Assembly: GCA_039619475.1 (NCBI GenBank)
Contig: CM077115.1
Location: forward strand, 176,770,060-176,834,059
Reading direction: 5' to 3'
DNA length: 64,000 nt
Origin: Icerya purchasi
Taxonomy: Eukaryota > Arthropoda > Insecta > Hemiptera > Monophlebidae
The position numbers and the translations under genes are program-made. A model generated the notes under the pieces. The model was not told the DNA's origin. It saw only the letters and a program-made list of their open reading frames with translations, and did not search any database. This document shows positions 1 through 12,355 of the stretch, in pieces. Positions within the stretch are counted from its first letter, which is position 1. Every line of letters begins with the position of its first letter.

Positions 1-124
1 TGTTACCTGCGAATATTTGATGAAAAAATCATTTAAAAAAAAAAGACGGATTAAAGTAACAAAATACGAATAGTCCAGTTTTAAAGGTCGTCTCACAGTT
101 GACCGTAAATAGATAAATATAACA

Positions 125-952
125 AGAAGTTTTTTTGTTTTTTTTAACCCCCCTTTGGGCATGTCAACAAAGGATCTTCGCCCAGAAAGGAAAGGAAGGA
201 GAAGGATCAGTTAAATGTCGATTCGGTCAGCTATTAATAAGATAAAGGAACTGAGGATAGGAACAACTGAGATCGACGGAAACGATAAGATATACGAGGC
301 ACAATAAGGAGTAGGGAGTTTGAGTGACAGCAGATTGGAATATAAAGAGGTGCGTTCGTTCACGAGGGATGAACATTCAAAGAGGATATGGTCAGGATCA
401 CAGACGGCTTCGTCGTCAGGGTGAAGAGGGCAATAAGGGGAAAGAGCGAGATGAAAACGAAAACGTGAGGAAGGAAGAAGAGTATGATTCAGACGTAAAC
501 GGATAATAGGGACAATAACGGAGCGGTGAAGCGAAGGAAAATCGTAAAACCAAAGCCGCGTGGGAAGATTAGGTTGAATGGAAAAATAAAAGGAAGGATG
601 ATTAGAAAAGGAGGAAACGTAAAAATCTGACCAAAATCTAACATGAAACTTTTTGCACAATGGGAGTAAATTAGAAACGGGAATTTTAGAGAAAAAAAAG
701 TGAGAGGATACAGCAATCTGAGCCAAGGAATCTGCCATTTCGTTACCCTCTATCCCCATATGACTGGGGACCCAAAACATTTCAATGCGGATAGCGTGAA
801 GTGAGAAGAGAGTGTGAATGAGAGAGCGAATACGGAGGATGAAAAGGTCAGAGGAGTGAGAGGGGAAATGAGAGGAAATAGCTTTAAGAGCACACATGGA
901 GTCGGAGATAATTAAAAATTTAGAAGAAGAACGATGTGAGGAAATAAGCATT
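125..952 (-). pseudogene. Non-LTR retrotransposon tail with RNase H, copy A part 1
   Basis: Read on the minus strand this holds the middle and end of a LINE RNase H domain and the retrotransposon tail after it. An open frame runs from 951 down to 211, about 246 residues. It shows the RNase H signature FWVPSHMGIEGNEMADSLA and, further on, CDPDHILFEC, the His/Cys tail seen in all copies of this family here. The 3' end at 125-175 has the family tail (GGGCATGTCAAC-like on the plus strand) followed by poly(A), seen as poly(T) at 131-146. The N-terminal third of the RNase H domain is not here: it lies at 2003-2405, and the two pieces were split by copy B. Established: I/LOA-type LINEs carry RNase H after the reverse transcriptase. 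The clade assignment is inference. Confidence 0.8.
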
Positions 953-2002
953 CTCCGAAGTTATTTGTTCTCCCCTCGGACATTAAATCTCTTCCTCATC
1001 CTGCCGTTCAAAACGAATTCAATCACGTATTATCCTCATACTTTCCTTCCCATACAATTATCTACACGGATGGTTCGAAGTCTGATTCTGGTGTTGGGGC
1101 TGCGTTTATTATCCCCGCGTTGATGTATTCCAAATCCTTTCAGTTGCCCTCCTTTTCCTCTATTTTTCTTGCCGAATCCATGGCTATCCTGCAGGCAGTC
1201 CTTTTCATATCCTCGACAAATAACGTCTCTAGATTCCTCCTTTCCTCGGACTCGAAAAGTGTTTTATTGGCTATCTCCTCTCCTTTTCCTACTCATGTCA
1301 CTGATCATATTATTCTCCAAATTCACTTCTTAATTTCTAATTTATTTTCATCCCGTTCTGTTGAAATTGATCTACTATGGATTCCTGGTCGTTGCGGAAT
1401 TCCTGGCAACGAGTCAGTTGACTCGTTGGCACGTTCGGCGGCGACCAATGGTCTATTCATTAGTAGATTTCCTGCTCAAACTCTCTACTGTCTTTCTTAT
1501 CGTTCCCATCACGATTTCTGGACCGAATTCTATCCTTCATTCTTTACCAATCCTCGATTTTTTTACCTTGCTGTTCAACCCTTCCCTTCCTCTCTTCCTT
1601 GGATTAATCTTTTCCCCTACCTTAGCCGTTCGATTATTTCCTCTATAGTTCGCCTGCGGTTCAATCATAGTTTGCTTCCGGCTTCTCTTTTCCGTTTTTC
1701 TATTGTTCAATCTCCTTTGTGTCCTTATGATCCTCCAGAGCTCAATTATACCTGTGATGCGAGTCACATTTTGTTCGAATGCCCCTTTATTTCCTCCGAA
1801 CGTTCTACTCTGTATTCTAGTCTTCTGCGCCTTGGCCTTCCTACTCCTTATAGTGCCCACTCCATTCTTGCACTCCCCTCTCTCAATATAGTTTCTTTGT
1901 TGGCCTTGTTTATCTCCTCAATTTCTAATCTTTTCCTTATATAAGGTACATTTCCTTGCGTTGGGTAAGTTCCACTGTTGACGTGCCCAAAAAAAAAAAA
2001 AA
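953..2002 (+). pseudogene. Non-LTR retrotransposon tail with RNase H, copy B (inserted in copy A)
   Basis: A plus-strand, 5'-truncated LINE copy. An open frame from about 955 to 1944 starts in the linker after the reverse transcriptase (SPKLFVLPSDIKSLP) and contains the whole RNase H domain: the first catalytic motif YTDGSKSDSGVGAAF near 1063, the AESMAIL helix, SSDSKSVLLAI, and WIPGRCGIPGNESVDSLARS near 1380. It then ends with the CDASHILFEC tail and a stop at about 1942. Note that no methionine starts this domain; it is the tail of a larger ORF2. The 3' tail GTTGACGTGCCC is followed by a poly(A) run at 1990-2002. It lies exactly between two halves of copy A in the opposite orientation. It is the most intact RNase H copy in the window, which suggests a late insertion. 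Confidence 0.85.
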
Positions 2003-2405
2003 ATGTGGATTATGGAGCGTAAAATGGCCATTAACTCGTCCGTAAAGATAGTACAAAAGGAAGGGAGACGAAAAGATTCAGAGAAATTAATGCTCGGAAT
2101 GATGAAAGAAGCTCCAACTCCATTAGGCCCCTTCGAACCATCCGTAAAAATAGCAATATGGGAAGGAAAACGGGATTCGATATAACTATGGAATTCCTGT
2201 ATAACTGTTGGATAGGAAAGGGATTTGGAGGAAAAAGGAAAGTAGAATACATTGGGAGGATTGGAGAGATCTGCAAAATTGAAAGAAAAATAAGGGAGAT
2301 TGTTATAAGAAATTGTGCAGGATAAAAAGGAATTTAGTCTCAAAGCAATGTGGGCTAGAATAGGAATTTTCTTGAGAGTAAAACGCCAGTTTTGCAGAAT
2401 AGAAA
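2003..2405 (-). pseudogene. Non-LTR retrotransposon RNase H N-terminal part, copy A part 2
   Basis: Minus-strand frame (2343 down to about 2003) covering the linker after the reverse transcriptase and the first third of the RNase H domain: FTDGSKGPNGVGASFIIPS, then FRLPSFCTIFTDELMAILRSIIH. It stops abruptly at the poly(A) of copy B. The next residues expected by comparison with copies B and G (LISSHRSSSKFLIISDS) begin copy A part 1 at about 951. The two pieces are therefore one retrotransposon copy interrupted by copy B. Confidence 0.75.
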
Positions 2406-3229
2406 GATATCGATACGAATTCGGTATTTACGGCGCTATCTAGCGATGATGTCGAGCTAGAAATTATTCTCCGATTAAAATCATTAATTTTCGATCTCTC
2501 GGCATCATCGTATTGTTCGTTGTCGGCGGAGAATACGGCCGGAATATTTATACGACCGAATTTGTTATTTCCGATTTCTGTTGTATTTCTCGCCTCGGGA
2601 AGTGTTAAGGGGTTGTGTAAGTGTCCTGGTATGTGCGGTCTGCGACAACAGGATAGCGTCTGTTGGCCGCGCGAGCCGTGTGAGATGAGTGTTACAACGG
2701 CTATGTAATATTAAGTGATAAGGATTTCGGCAATGTACCGTTAGTTTTGTTAAATTATTATCGAGCGGATTTAGTGAAATAAATGTACCGTTAGTTACCG
2801 TTTGATTGAGCACGAAACGAGTCGTCATAACACTAGTCAAAAAGTTCGTTAACCTAGTCGCCGTATAGTAATATTTTTCGTGAGGCAATTTTGGCCGACT
2901 TTCTTGTTAAACTCATTTTATTTTTCGGGTACGCGCTACTACAGTCAAATTTCATGTGAATTAATGTTGTTATACCGAATATACGTGTTTTGAGACAAGC
3001 TGTGTTTTTTATTGAACTCGTGGTGCGGAGAGGCGGATTCGCAATTATTTGTGATAAGTTTCCGGTGTGTCAATCATATAAGAAAATCTAGTCCTCTCAT
3101 AGAAGCAGAATCGTCAACAATAAGAACAATCAACCAAAAGAAAAGACAAGAGTGGAGAAGAGAGAATTCATTTCACAAGAGAATTCATTTCAATATGAAG
3201 GAATAAGTTTGGAGGATGATAACGGTAAG
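2406..3229. other. Unassigned sequence
   Basis: No frame here resembles a known protein; the short open frames (for example 2520-2708) have no recognisable motif. Around 2960-3080 the sequence, with AATAAA-like runs followed by TTTATTGAACTCGTGGTGC, has the look of an LTR end and adjoining leader, but I see no second LTR and no gag or pol, so I do not call it. Confidence 0.3.
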
Positions 3230-3476
3230 CGTTTACACAAGAAACGATAACCTAAATAGGATCTGCGAATGAAAAGGGGAGGCGAGTTAGACTCAGCGAG
3301 AACTGCTGGTACTCGAGAAGATCTAAGAACACCAAGGCAAAGACGAATACAAGAATTTTGAATAATATCCAGCTTGGAAAGAAGTGAATTTGAGGCAGAG
3401 CCATAGATAAAGGAACAGTAGTCGAATTTGGAACGGATAATCGCGATTTAAGGCAGTTCATGAAGTTTGGAAGATT
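3230..3476 (-). pseudogene. Non-LTR reverse transcriptase C-terminal fragment
   Basis: Read on the minus strand this fragment encodes the region between reverse transcriptase and RNase H of a LINE: the motif FDYCSFIYGSA followed by LSKLDIIQNSCIRLCLGVLRSS, matching the widespread 'KLDxIQNxxxRLxLG' pattern of insect LINEs. It abuts directly the poly(T) of copy D, so copy D probably inserted beside or into it. It is short and truncated at both ends. Confidence 0.65.
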
Positions 3477-4413
3477 CTTTTTTTTTTTTTTTTTTTTTTT
3501 TTTTTCTACTCTGGGCGCGCCAGCGGCCTTGACCCAACAACATGAAAAATTAACAGTTATAACTAAATAACCAGGCGGTCAGAAATGGAGAGGACAAAGG
3601 ACAGTAGCAATGGGATAACTGAAGGCAATGGGAAGGAAAGAATATAGGTAGCGTTAAAGGGAGTAGGAAGACCCAAAACTAAAAGTTGGGTGTAAAGAAT
3701 AGAGCGTTCGTTAGAGAGTGCTGAACATTCGAATAGGATGTGATTTGAATCACAAATACAAGAAGGCTCAGAAGCGTGAAGAGGGCAGAAAGGAGAAGGG
3801 GACAAAGCGAATCGAAAGCGAGAAGAGGGGAGAAGAGAATGATTGATTCTAAGCCTAATTAAGGAAACAACAGTGGAACGACGACAGATAGGAATAGATT
3901 GAAACCAAGGCAGGAAACTAGGAACCGGTTGAATAAGACGGTACTGAGAAAAGCGATTTGAGAACATAGATGGATACATGTCAGACCAAAGTCTGGAATG
4001 ATTAGAGCGTGATAGAGAAAGAATGTCTGAGGAAGGGAAAGAGTCGAGGAAAGGACCAGTGCGGGCGGCTGAGCGAGCTAAAGAGTCATCTGAGTCATTT
4101 CCCTCAATATTGGAATGACTAGGAACCCATAGAGAAAGTCTATGGAAATGGAGCGGAACGAGAACAAAGAGGAGACAAGAGATCGGATAGAGAGGATGAT
4201 ACCGTCAGAAGTATAAGAAGGAGGAGAGGAGATGGCTTGAAGAACGCCTTTGGAATCAGAGACAATCAGGAATTTGTGAATTCCGCTCGTAGAGGATATG
4301 AAATGAATTGCACGAAGAATTGAGATCGACTCGGCCGAGAAGATAGAGCAGAAGGAAGGAAGTCTGAAGGACTCAGAGTGTAGGAACGTAGGAGACGTAT
4401 ACGCACCACCCAC
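3477..4413 (-). pseudogene. Non-LTR retrotransposon tail with RNase H, copy D
   Basis: Minus-strand copy of the same RNase H family. Two open frames (4413-4078 and 3979-3563) cover AESISILRAI, then IVSDSKGVLQAISS, and after a frame break the tail CICDSNHILFECSALSNERS. A clean family 3' tail lies at about 3510-3535 (GGGCGCGCCAGCGGCC-like on the plus strand), followed by a poly(T) run of about 25 bases at 3480-3505 (poly(A) of the element). The frame is broken between the two halves around the GNE..DSLA motif near 4080, so this copy is dead. Confidence 0.75.
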
Positions 4414-6740
4414 TTTCGATGGATATCAAAAAAAGTAATAATTCGTTTTCACTAGTAGACTGTAATGTTTTATACGGAATGAGGTATTAAGTGAAAAGCT
4501 AATGATCGTTACAACGGGAAAGATTGACAGATAGTTGTATAAATATTACAAGGCGGTTCAACAAGTAAGTTCCCTTTTTGACTATCTCCGGAATTTAATG
4601 TTTTTTCCTTATTTTTTTTTTGTAGATCCTATTAATTTTATTACAAATGGTTTGCAATAAAAGTTTTAATTTACGCTCGGCGTTCCTATTGAAAATGTGT
4701 ATGACTCGACCTCAACGAGTAAAATATCGTCGAAAGAGATGTTTGAAAACGCAAATAAAAAACACGATTTGAGATATTAAAAATATATTGGTTAGAGAGA
4801 CAATTAAATCATCGTTACTACTAATAAAAATTACGTTATATAAAATTGTTCGTAATATTCGTTTAATAATAATCATTTTTGATTCTTTGTACTGAGGGGC
4901 TTATTTAAACGCTAAAAAGTAAACAAAATGTAAGAGGAGACTATTTTTCGTTTATCAGTTACTTCTTATTGTACTACTAGTTGCTCGAATTACGAAAAAA
5001 AAATTGCCATTCATTTTCATTATTAATGTTTTATCTGATTTTTTTGTTTTGTTATTTTTTATTTAAACGTTTTGTAACGAGAAATTTTTTAAACTCCGAT
5101 ATTAAACAACTTTATTAAGGGAAAATTAATTTTGTCATCGTAAAATTTTTCTCAAAAATTTACGGTTCAGTGAAAATATTTGTTGACTAGAAAAATTAAA
5201 CGTACGGTGGTATGTCACAATGAACTTTAATTTCGTCTCCGAGCTGTAGGATAAAAAAAACAAAAAAGGCGTTTGCAGATGAATTTAAAAAACAAAAAAA
5301 AAAAGCTTTCATCTTTTTCTGGAAAAAATAAAGTTTATACAAACAGAACAACTTACTGCTATTCTTTGTCTCGCGCGTGTTGTTAAGTTAAATACTTACT
5401 ATAAAGGCCATAGGACGATACACATAGTGAATCGACCCCCCCTCCCCCCGGAACGATATCTGGATCATCTTTTGAGAGCATATTGGTACTAATAAGATAC
5501 ACGTTGGTCCTGCAGGTTTCAGACCGCTACCTATTTTGGTTTTTAAATGAATCGAGAACAACGAAAAATTCAAAAATATTTTTTTTTTTTTTTTAAACAG
5601 GATTTAAATGAAATTTAAACATATATTGAAGGTATGTAAAGACTATACTCAGAAAAAAAAACACATTTCCGTAACCTTCATAACAACCACTAGAAACAGG
5701 CAATTTTTTACGAAATTATTTTTTTCCTTCACGATAACGTTTTCATACAAAATTGAGCTTTTGAAATACATCTTAAATAGCCTTTATATGGAGGAATATG
5801 TTACAAAAGAGAATTTTCTAATGAAAAATGTTGACAACAGGAGATTTTCATAAAACGGATTAAAACTCGGATAAAAAAAAAAAAAGATCAAAAAAAGGCG
5901 GAAGAAATTGCCTTTTTCGTCGTTAATTGTCTAATGCATACAATCTGGAGGTGCAAAGGAAAATTTAGCAAATACGAAGCGGATTCTTTTCCCATTTTTA
6001 ATTTATTTAAATTCGGCTCCTCTTAAAGTAGTGCTGAGAGATGTTAAAAAACCTTTACCGGAAGGGTGTTTTCGAAAAAGCTATTCATTTTTGCATTGCA
6101 AAATAGCCAGCTTACTCCACGATAAAATTCGATTAATCCGCAAATTTGATTATGCAATGACGCGACAGAAGAAATGGTACAAAACTGTTCTTTTTTTGTT
6201 TTTACTGATAATAATGCGAGTATTGTGCAAAACAAATCGGTATGTAGCACAGCTCACCGGATAATGCTGAAATCACACAATATGAGAAAACGGAAAATTT
6301 CCGTCAAAAGAGATTAGTATTCTGAAGTAAAAATTTTTCTTTCGAATTCGTTTCATCTGATATGCAAGCATTTATCTTACGAATATTTTAAGTTCTAACG
6401 AAATATATATGCGCACAAAAAATGGGATACTAAGGAAATATTATTATGTAAATGACGATTTAAGCCAGATAAAATGTCGTGGATATGGTTCGTTAGGCAG
6501 TTGTTTCGTTCGAGTATCCCGCTACCGGACAAATTCCAAAGATTTCACTCTCGCTGGGCTAATGTCACCAGCTGACACGCTGCAAAAAAAAACAAAAAAA
6601 CAATAACGATTAATAGTGAAATATGCCACGAACGTTGCAGCTGTTTGAGTTACTAGATTACAGTTATTTTTGGTCTAAATACATTTATATTTTTATACAT
6701 TTATACATTTAACAAAGTAATTAATTCACAATATTATGCC
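4414..6740. other. AT-rich sequence without a recognisable gene
   Basis: AT-rich DNA with poly(A)/poly(T) runs and only short chance frames (for example 5608-5853 and 6031-6264), none with a motif. Nothing here supports a gene. A short stretch near 4550-4600 (GGCGGTTCAACAAGTAAG) has a mariner-end flavour, but no partner repeat was found. Confidence 0.4.
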
Positions 6741-6754
6741 AAATATAAATAACG

Positions 6755-6757
6755 CAC

Positions 6758-6790
<33 letters not shown>

Positions 6791-6805
6791 CATACATATA
6801 TATAT

Positions 6806-6836
<31 letters not shown>

Positions 6837-6867
6837 CATATATACATATATACATATATATATATAT

Positions 6868-6902
<35 letters not shown>

Positions 6903-6905
6903 ATT
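6755..6905. repeat. Compound (TA)n/(TACA)n microsatellite
   Basis: About 150 bases of alternating TA, TACA and CA repeats. It encodes long tyrosine/isoleucine runs in several frames, which are artefacts. It ends at 6902 directly against the sequence CGGCCATTTTGGCC, the same palindrome that follows the (TA)n run at 15892. Confidence 0.9.
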
Positions 6906-7484
6906 CGGCCATTTTGGCCTCCCAAGCGGCTGTTCCTCTTGACCCCTCTTACTTTCATTTCTGTCTCTTTCTCTTCTATACTTTGTATAAAATGATCAAA
7001 ATTTACATCGTAACATAATCACAAAAATCCTATCCTAACATTTAATTTTCATTATATAAAACTAAGACATTTTTTCGTTACATAATTTCGTTACATAAAA
7101 TTGTGACATTTGTAAAATAACAATTACAAAAATTCTATAAAATATAACAAACGTTACATAAAATTGGGAAATTTTTTTGGGACAATTTTTCTAATGGAGG
7201 TAGCCTAAGAATTACTTTGTAATTTTAATATATGTATATATATATATATATACATATAGTGCCTACGGTGTTACAATTAACTTTATATCAACATCAGATG
7301 TGCTGAATGTTCTAAATACATTTACTCTAACTAGTCATTAAGTAAAGATACTTCCAGTTATTGCAAAAATTCTCGGAATACAAGCTGCTTTGCAGGTATG
7401 CAGCTTTATAATAAATTTGACCGGCGGAAAAATAAATAACTAGCAAAAATATGCCCGTGTTTTCGTGATATATATACATATATA

Positions 7485-7725
7485 TGAACTCTGGATTTCG
7501 GATCCTGTGAAGGGGCAAGCCCCCTTGACCCGCAATCTTTTTTCTTCAAAAATTCTTTTAGAAAAATTGTTTCAAATTGACTACGTCATTCTTCTCCGTC
7601 TCTTATTTTAAAAAAAATCTTAGTAATGGCACAACATAGCAACCTTTGTTATCTTATATAACGTGACGAGACATAATCATGGGACAAAAAATGTACACCC
7701 CGGCGTAAGAATGACACAGTCATTA

Positions 7726-7765
<40 letters not shown>

Positions 7766-7770
7766 ATGCG
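7485..7770. repeat. Interspersed repeat bounded by (TA)n, copy 1
   Basis: A ~270-bp unit that starts just after a (TA)-rich run with GGGGCAAGCCCCCTTGACCC and ends GGCGTAAGAATGACACAGTC followed by a long (TA)n. The same arrangement, with clearly related start (GGGGCAATCCGCTTCACCCC) and end (GGCGTAAAAATGCCATAGCT), is found at 15890-16170. No coding capacity is visible. The family is unknown to me. Confidence 0.6.
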
Positions 7771-8149
7771 CGTGTGCGTCTGTGTGTATTTATTCTTTTG
7801 TTGTTTTTTGCCTCGAACACGGGGTTTAAATAATTTTTTATCCGTATTTTGCTTTTAATTTTATATTTTGAATTTTACCTCTAAAGGGTTATCGTGCGCC
7901 GTGCTATGAATGTTCATGCGATTGTTGGGGTAATTTTTAATTTCGAATTATATATTCTTTACGGTTTTTTGCATTCTTTGCCGTTCACGGTAATCAATTA
8001 TATTAAAATTATAGATTGCCTTAAAGGGAACTTTAGTTTTCCGAGGTGTTGAATTTTATTTGAAACGTTTATTCGTTTCCAAACTATCTTATTAGAATTC
8101 CGTATATTATATATGTATGAAATTCTTAAACAAAAGTAGGTGTCAAATA

Positions 8150-8480
8150 TTTAAGCAAAATAAATAATTCAATAAAATTATGTAAAATGTGTGTTTTCGG
8201 AACATAGATAATACATATGTATGTGTCATATGTTCTAAATATGTGAAAAATTAAATCGTTAACGAGGATCAGTATTATTTGCATGAAACATTGATGACAG
8301 TAAATTGATGTTTTACAGTATTGCAGAAATAAATCTGGAAAACCTCTTTTCCTATACACATAAATGAAAATGTTTGGCAGCTGGAAACACTGTAGGAAAT
8401 TCGTAATAAAGTTCGGACAAAAATCTTCGTTCATTACCGCCAAAACGATCTATGTCGAAAAAATTTCTGCCGAAAAGAAG
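8150..8480. repeat. Interspersed repeat, relative of the 21.8-22.1 kb segment
   Basis: This stretch is diverged but collinear with 21795-22130: shared blocks include CAATAAAATTATNTAAAAT near its start, AAATCGTTAACGA, GCAGAAATAAATCTGG-like, and TNCCGCCAAAACGATCTATG against ACCGCCCGAACGATGATCCA at its end. The end continues into CGAAAA-type repeats that resemble the 15-bp CGAAAGAAT units of the foldback-like element at 22130-22265. It is probably a truncated copy of that element. Confidence 0.55.
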
Positions 8481-10140
8481 GTGACCACGAAAAATCTGAT
8501 CTTCAATCATTAAAACATTCAATGGAACGTCGATATCGAATTTTTAGGAATAATAAATATGATGAATGTCGGTCACAGAACTGTCAATCAGAAATAGTCC
8601 ACGTTTTTGCTTACACAAAAATGTAATTGTCTCGCGTACTCTTTAAGAAGATTTAGCCAGCACACCGTCTACTTCACAGACTGATAATTTAATGCGTCTC
8701 TTTATTTCATGAAAACATTCATCGTAGGCTACACCAGATAGATTAATCTCAAAACCATTTCATATGCGTCTGTAATCAACCCTAGTACGGCTATATCTTG
8801 CTCAATGGTAGGCAGCCTTGGCATGATACACCATCTCTTCCAGTGTTAAATCTTTTTGTAAATATAGATAGGGAAACGGAAACATTGGCAGAAGTTCCGT
8901 CAAGCATTGCTGAAGAATAGCCCGGAGAAGTTATTATTCAATTTAATCGGAATGAAATGTGTGAACATATCACACCGTGAGAAATACATATACGCTGAAG
9001 TCAGCGAAGCAGATAATGTGCGAAACGAGCAGGATTTTTGAATATTTTTACGATTATTAATTTAAAGGAGTAATTTTTTTTACGATGTAATTTTCAACCA
9101 CACAGTATAACACTTTCAAGCCTGTGCTTGTTTATTAACTAATGAAGAGTTTATTCGTAAGGTTAGGACATTAGAATGGCCATAGGAGATGCAAAGAGCT
9201 GATAACAGATGAACCCTAAATAAAAATACTAAAATGGTACTAAAAAGAAATAAAAGGGCCAAGGAAAAAACCAAAAACTGGAGTCGTTCCATCAAATAGA
9301 TTAGCACAGAACAGAAAAACTTGGAAAATAACGAAAATAAACACCCGAGAGTTTTCAGTAACTCTAGAATACTACTACTACTACTGCTACTAATAATAAT
9401 ATAATAATAGTACATCTAAATCTATATGTATGCACATGAGATTTTAAAAAATATTTAAATACATACTGTTTAATAAATTTGAAGAATTTTTATCTAAACA
9501 CGTATTAATATGACTCAAAAATAGTGGATTAATAATTCATATAAGTCCCGCTTTTTCAGTAAGCTTATTTTTCATTCATGTGTAGAATACTTCACGAAGG
9601 CAAAATTTTTTAAATTGTCTAAAAGTCAATCGTCAAATGTGCAGTCAGTCGCGATGACGCCTTGTACAAATGATAGTCGTGGAAAATAAATAAAAAATAT
9701 TGCTCGATCACCACTAAAAAAATGCACAGAAGACCAAGAAGAGTCGTTACTCGAAATAAGCGCAAAATCGGTATCTATTGTTAAATATGAATAAATAACA
9801 AAAAATATCCCTTTTCCATGACCGTAAAGGTCCATTATTATTAGGGTTGTGTGTATGTTCATCTATGTTACCGGGTAATATAAACATCAAAAACAAACAC
9901 CTTATTAATCGCAGTGATTGTACAGCTAGATATAACACAATGCGCTTAACGACGTTTCTGCTTCTTGTGTTACTCAATTTGAAGGTAAATAAATGAGGTT
10001 TTTTTGTACAAACCGAAAAAGACATAATAATACTCCCCATCCTTATTCTTGCTGATTTATACCTAGTCTAATTAGTTATCAAACGAATAGTCTCTTTTTC
10101 ATGTTCACGTGTATGGGGAACATATTTTCTTTAATGTAGT
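8481..10140. other. AT-rich sequence without a recognisable gene
   Basis: Only short chance frames. A CTA/TAA trinucleotide run lies at about 9361-9412. The stretch 8700-9010 is somewhat less AT-rich, but no frame in it shows a protein motif that I know. Confidence 0.4.
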
Positions 10141-10145
10141 TCTCC

Positions 10146-10903
10146 TTATTTTTTTTTTTTTTTTTTTAATTGGGCTCGTCAACCGAGGACCTTCACCCAT
10201 AAACAATTAAGGGAAAACGAAAGTTATATAGTGAGGCGATCAGCTATCGCTAATGAGAAGGAAACAATGGTTAGGATAATAAGTGTAGAAGGAAAAGACA
10301 GGATATAACGAGCACAAAAAGGAGCAAGAAGCCAAAGCCCAAGCAAGTGGGAATATAGAGCTGAGCGCTCCACCGAAAGAGCAGAACACTCAAAGAACAC
10401 GTGATCGGCGTCACAAACAACCGCATCATTTGAATGAAGAGGACAACATGGGGAAGAGGTCAACGAGAGGCGAAAGCGTGAGAAAGGTAACAAGGAATGG
10501 TTAAAGCGCAAACGCACAATGGAGACAACAACAGAACGAGGAAGTGAATGAAACAGAAGGAACCACGGATTTGAAGGAAGATCAGGCTGAACGGACAGAT
10601 AAAAAGAGCGACAATTAGAAAAGGAGGAAGGGTACATATTCGACCAAAATCTGAGATGGAAATATTTACACAAAGGCAAGAGATTAGAGGATGGAATTTT
10701 TTTGAAGAAGAATGTAGAAGAAGCAGCAACCCGAGCCAAAGAATCAGCCATCTCATTACTTGAGATGCCAAAATGACCAGGAACTCACAGCAAGTCAATA
10801 TGGATCCCATGGAGAGAAGAGAGAGTCTGAATGAGAGAACGTATGCGGAGAATAGTAAAATCACAGGAATGATTAGGAAGAGGAGAAGAGATCTCAACAT
10901 AAC
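10146..10903 (-). pseudogene. Non-LTR retrotransposon tail with RNase H, copy E
   Basis: Minus-strand copy: 3' tail (GGGCTCGTCAACCGAGGACC on the plus strand) next to poly(T) at 10149-10167. A frame from 10751 to 10224 begins with EMADSLARVAASS and ends with CDADHVFFECSALSVERSALYS. The preceding residues (ILRIRTLIQTLSSLHGIHIDLL, then VPGHFGISSNEMADSLA) are present at 10752-10860, with a stop replacing a tryptophan codon. The copy is 5'-truncated at about 10903, where it meets Jockey-like sequence on the same strand. Confidence 0.75.
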
Positions 10904-12136
10904 TCTCGAACCTTAGTTCTCTCTAACCGGTTCGTAACTGGTTTATCCTGGAAGAGCAGCTGCCAACTCGTCGCAATGTCCATGTAATCGCACCGCATGT
11001 CTCTGAGCTTGTTCTTCAATAACTTCATTAACCGCGGAGATTTTTAGGTCTCCATGTATCAGGTCGTTCGTAGCATAACATGGCATCCGATATATCATTT
11101 GAAATATTTTATTCTGAAACCGTTGTATAGTTAGTCTATTAGCTTTCTTTGCACATCCGCAAAACGGCGCTGCATAGGTCCATATTGTTTTAAATACCAT
11201 TTTCTATATTAAAACTCTGTTCTTTAGAGTCAGTTGCGATTGGAGCCCTATAAGCCAATATAGTTTTTTTATTTTCTAATCCAGCTTCTTTCTTTCCCTT
11301 TATTTATGAATCTTCCAGTCGAGAGCCCGATTAAAGTGTACTCAAAGATATTTCACACTGTTTCCTTTCAGAACTGCGTTTTTTTTTTTTTTTAATTTCT
11401 GGTTGTTATGATGCCTTCTATTCGAAAATTATACATGTACACACTTATCTGGGTTTATTTCAAATTTCCACATCTTTGGCCATTGCAAAATGTCGTTCAC
11501 GTTTTTTTGTAAAGCCGCGGTTGCAATGGTAGGCCCATTGCTTGAACCAGTTATCATCGTATCATCGGCAAATGTAACCATTTGCACAATTTCCTCCATA
11601 GGAAAATCTGCTGCATACAGCTTATACAAAAGAGGTACCAATACACTATCCTGCGGGACTCCAGCATTAATAGAATACATTTGTGCGTATTCTTCATTTC
11701 GCTTGACTTGAAATTGTTGGCCAGTTAAATAAGATTTTAATAATAGGTGGTATTTTTCAGGGCCCGCCGCTTTAATTTTGTGTAATAGGCCTTCATGCCA
11801 TATTTTACCGAACGCTTTAGTAATACCTAAAAAAAATCAAATGTTCAATTCCCTCTTTGATTATTTCTACCACTCTGTGTATTTGCTATTCTGTAGAGTG
11901 CGCATTTCTAAAACCAAACTGGTGCTCTGGGGAATCAAATCGTTCTCCTCAAATATTTCGTTCAAGCTAACAGATATTAATTTTGCTAGTAGCTTGGTCA
12001 AAACAAAAAACAGTGAAATGGGACGATATGACGTTACTACCATCTTTTGCAGGCTTTAATATCATAATTATTCGGGAGAACTTTCATTGAATAGGGAAGT
12101 ATGAGACTCTGAAGACGGAATTTTATATATATATAT

Positions 12137-12226
<90 letters not shown>

Positions 12227-12257
12227 GGTATATATATATATATATTTATATATATAT

Positions 12258-12355
<98 letters not shown>

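Noticed and set aside
2940..3080. LTR end and primer-binding site
   Set aside because: Only a resemblance; no second LTR and no retroviral genes within reach.
6721..6958. Open frames with Tyr/Ile/Val runs (also 12135-12547)
   Set aside because: Translations of (TA)n and (CA)n microsatellites.
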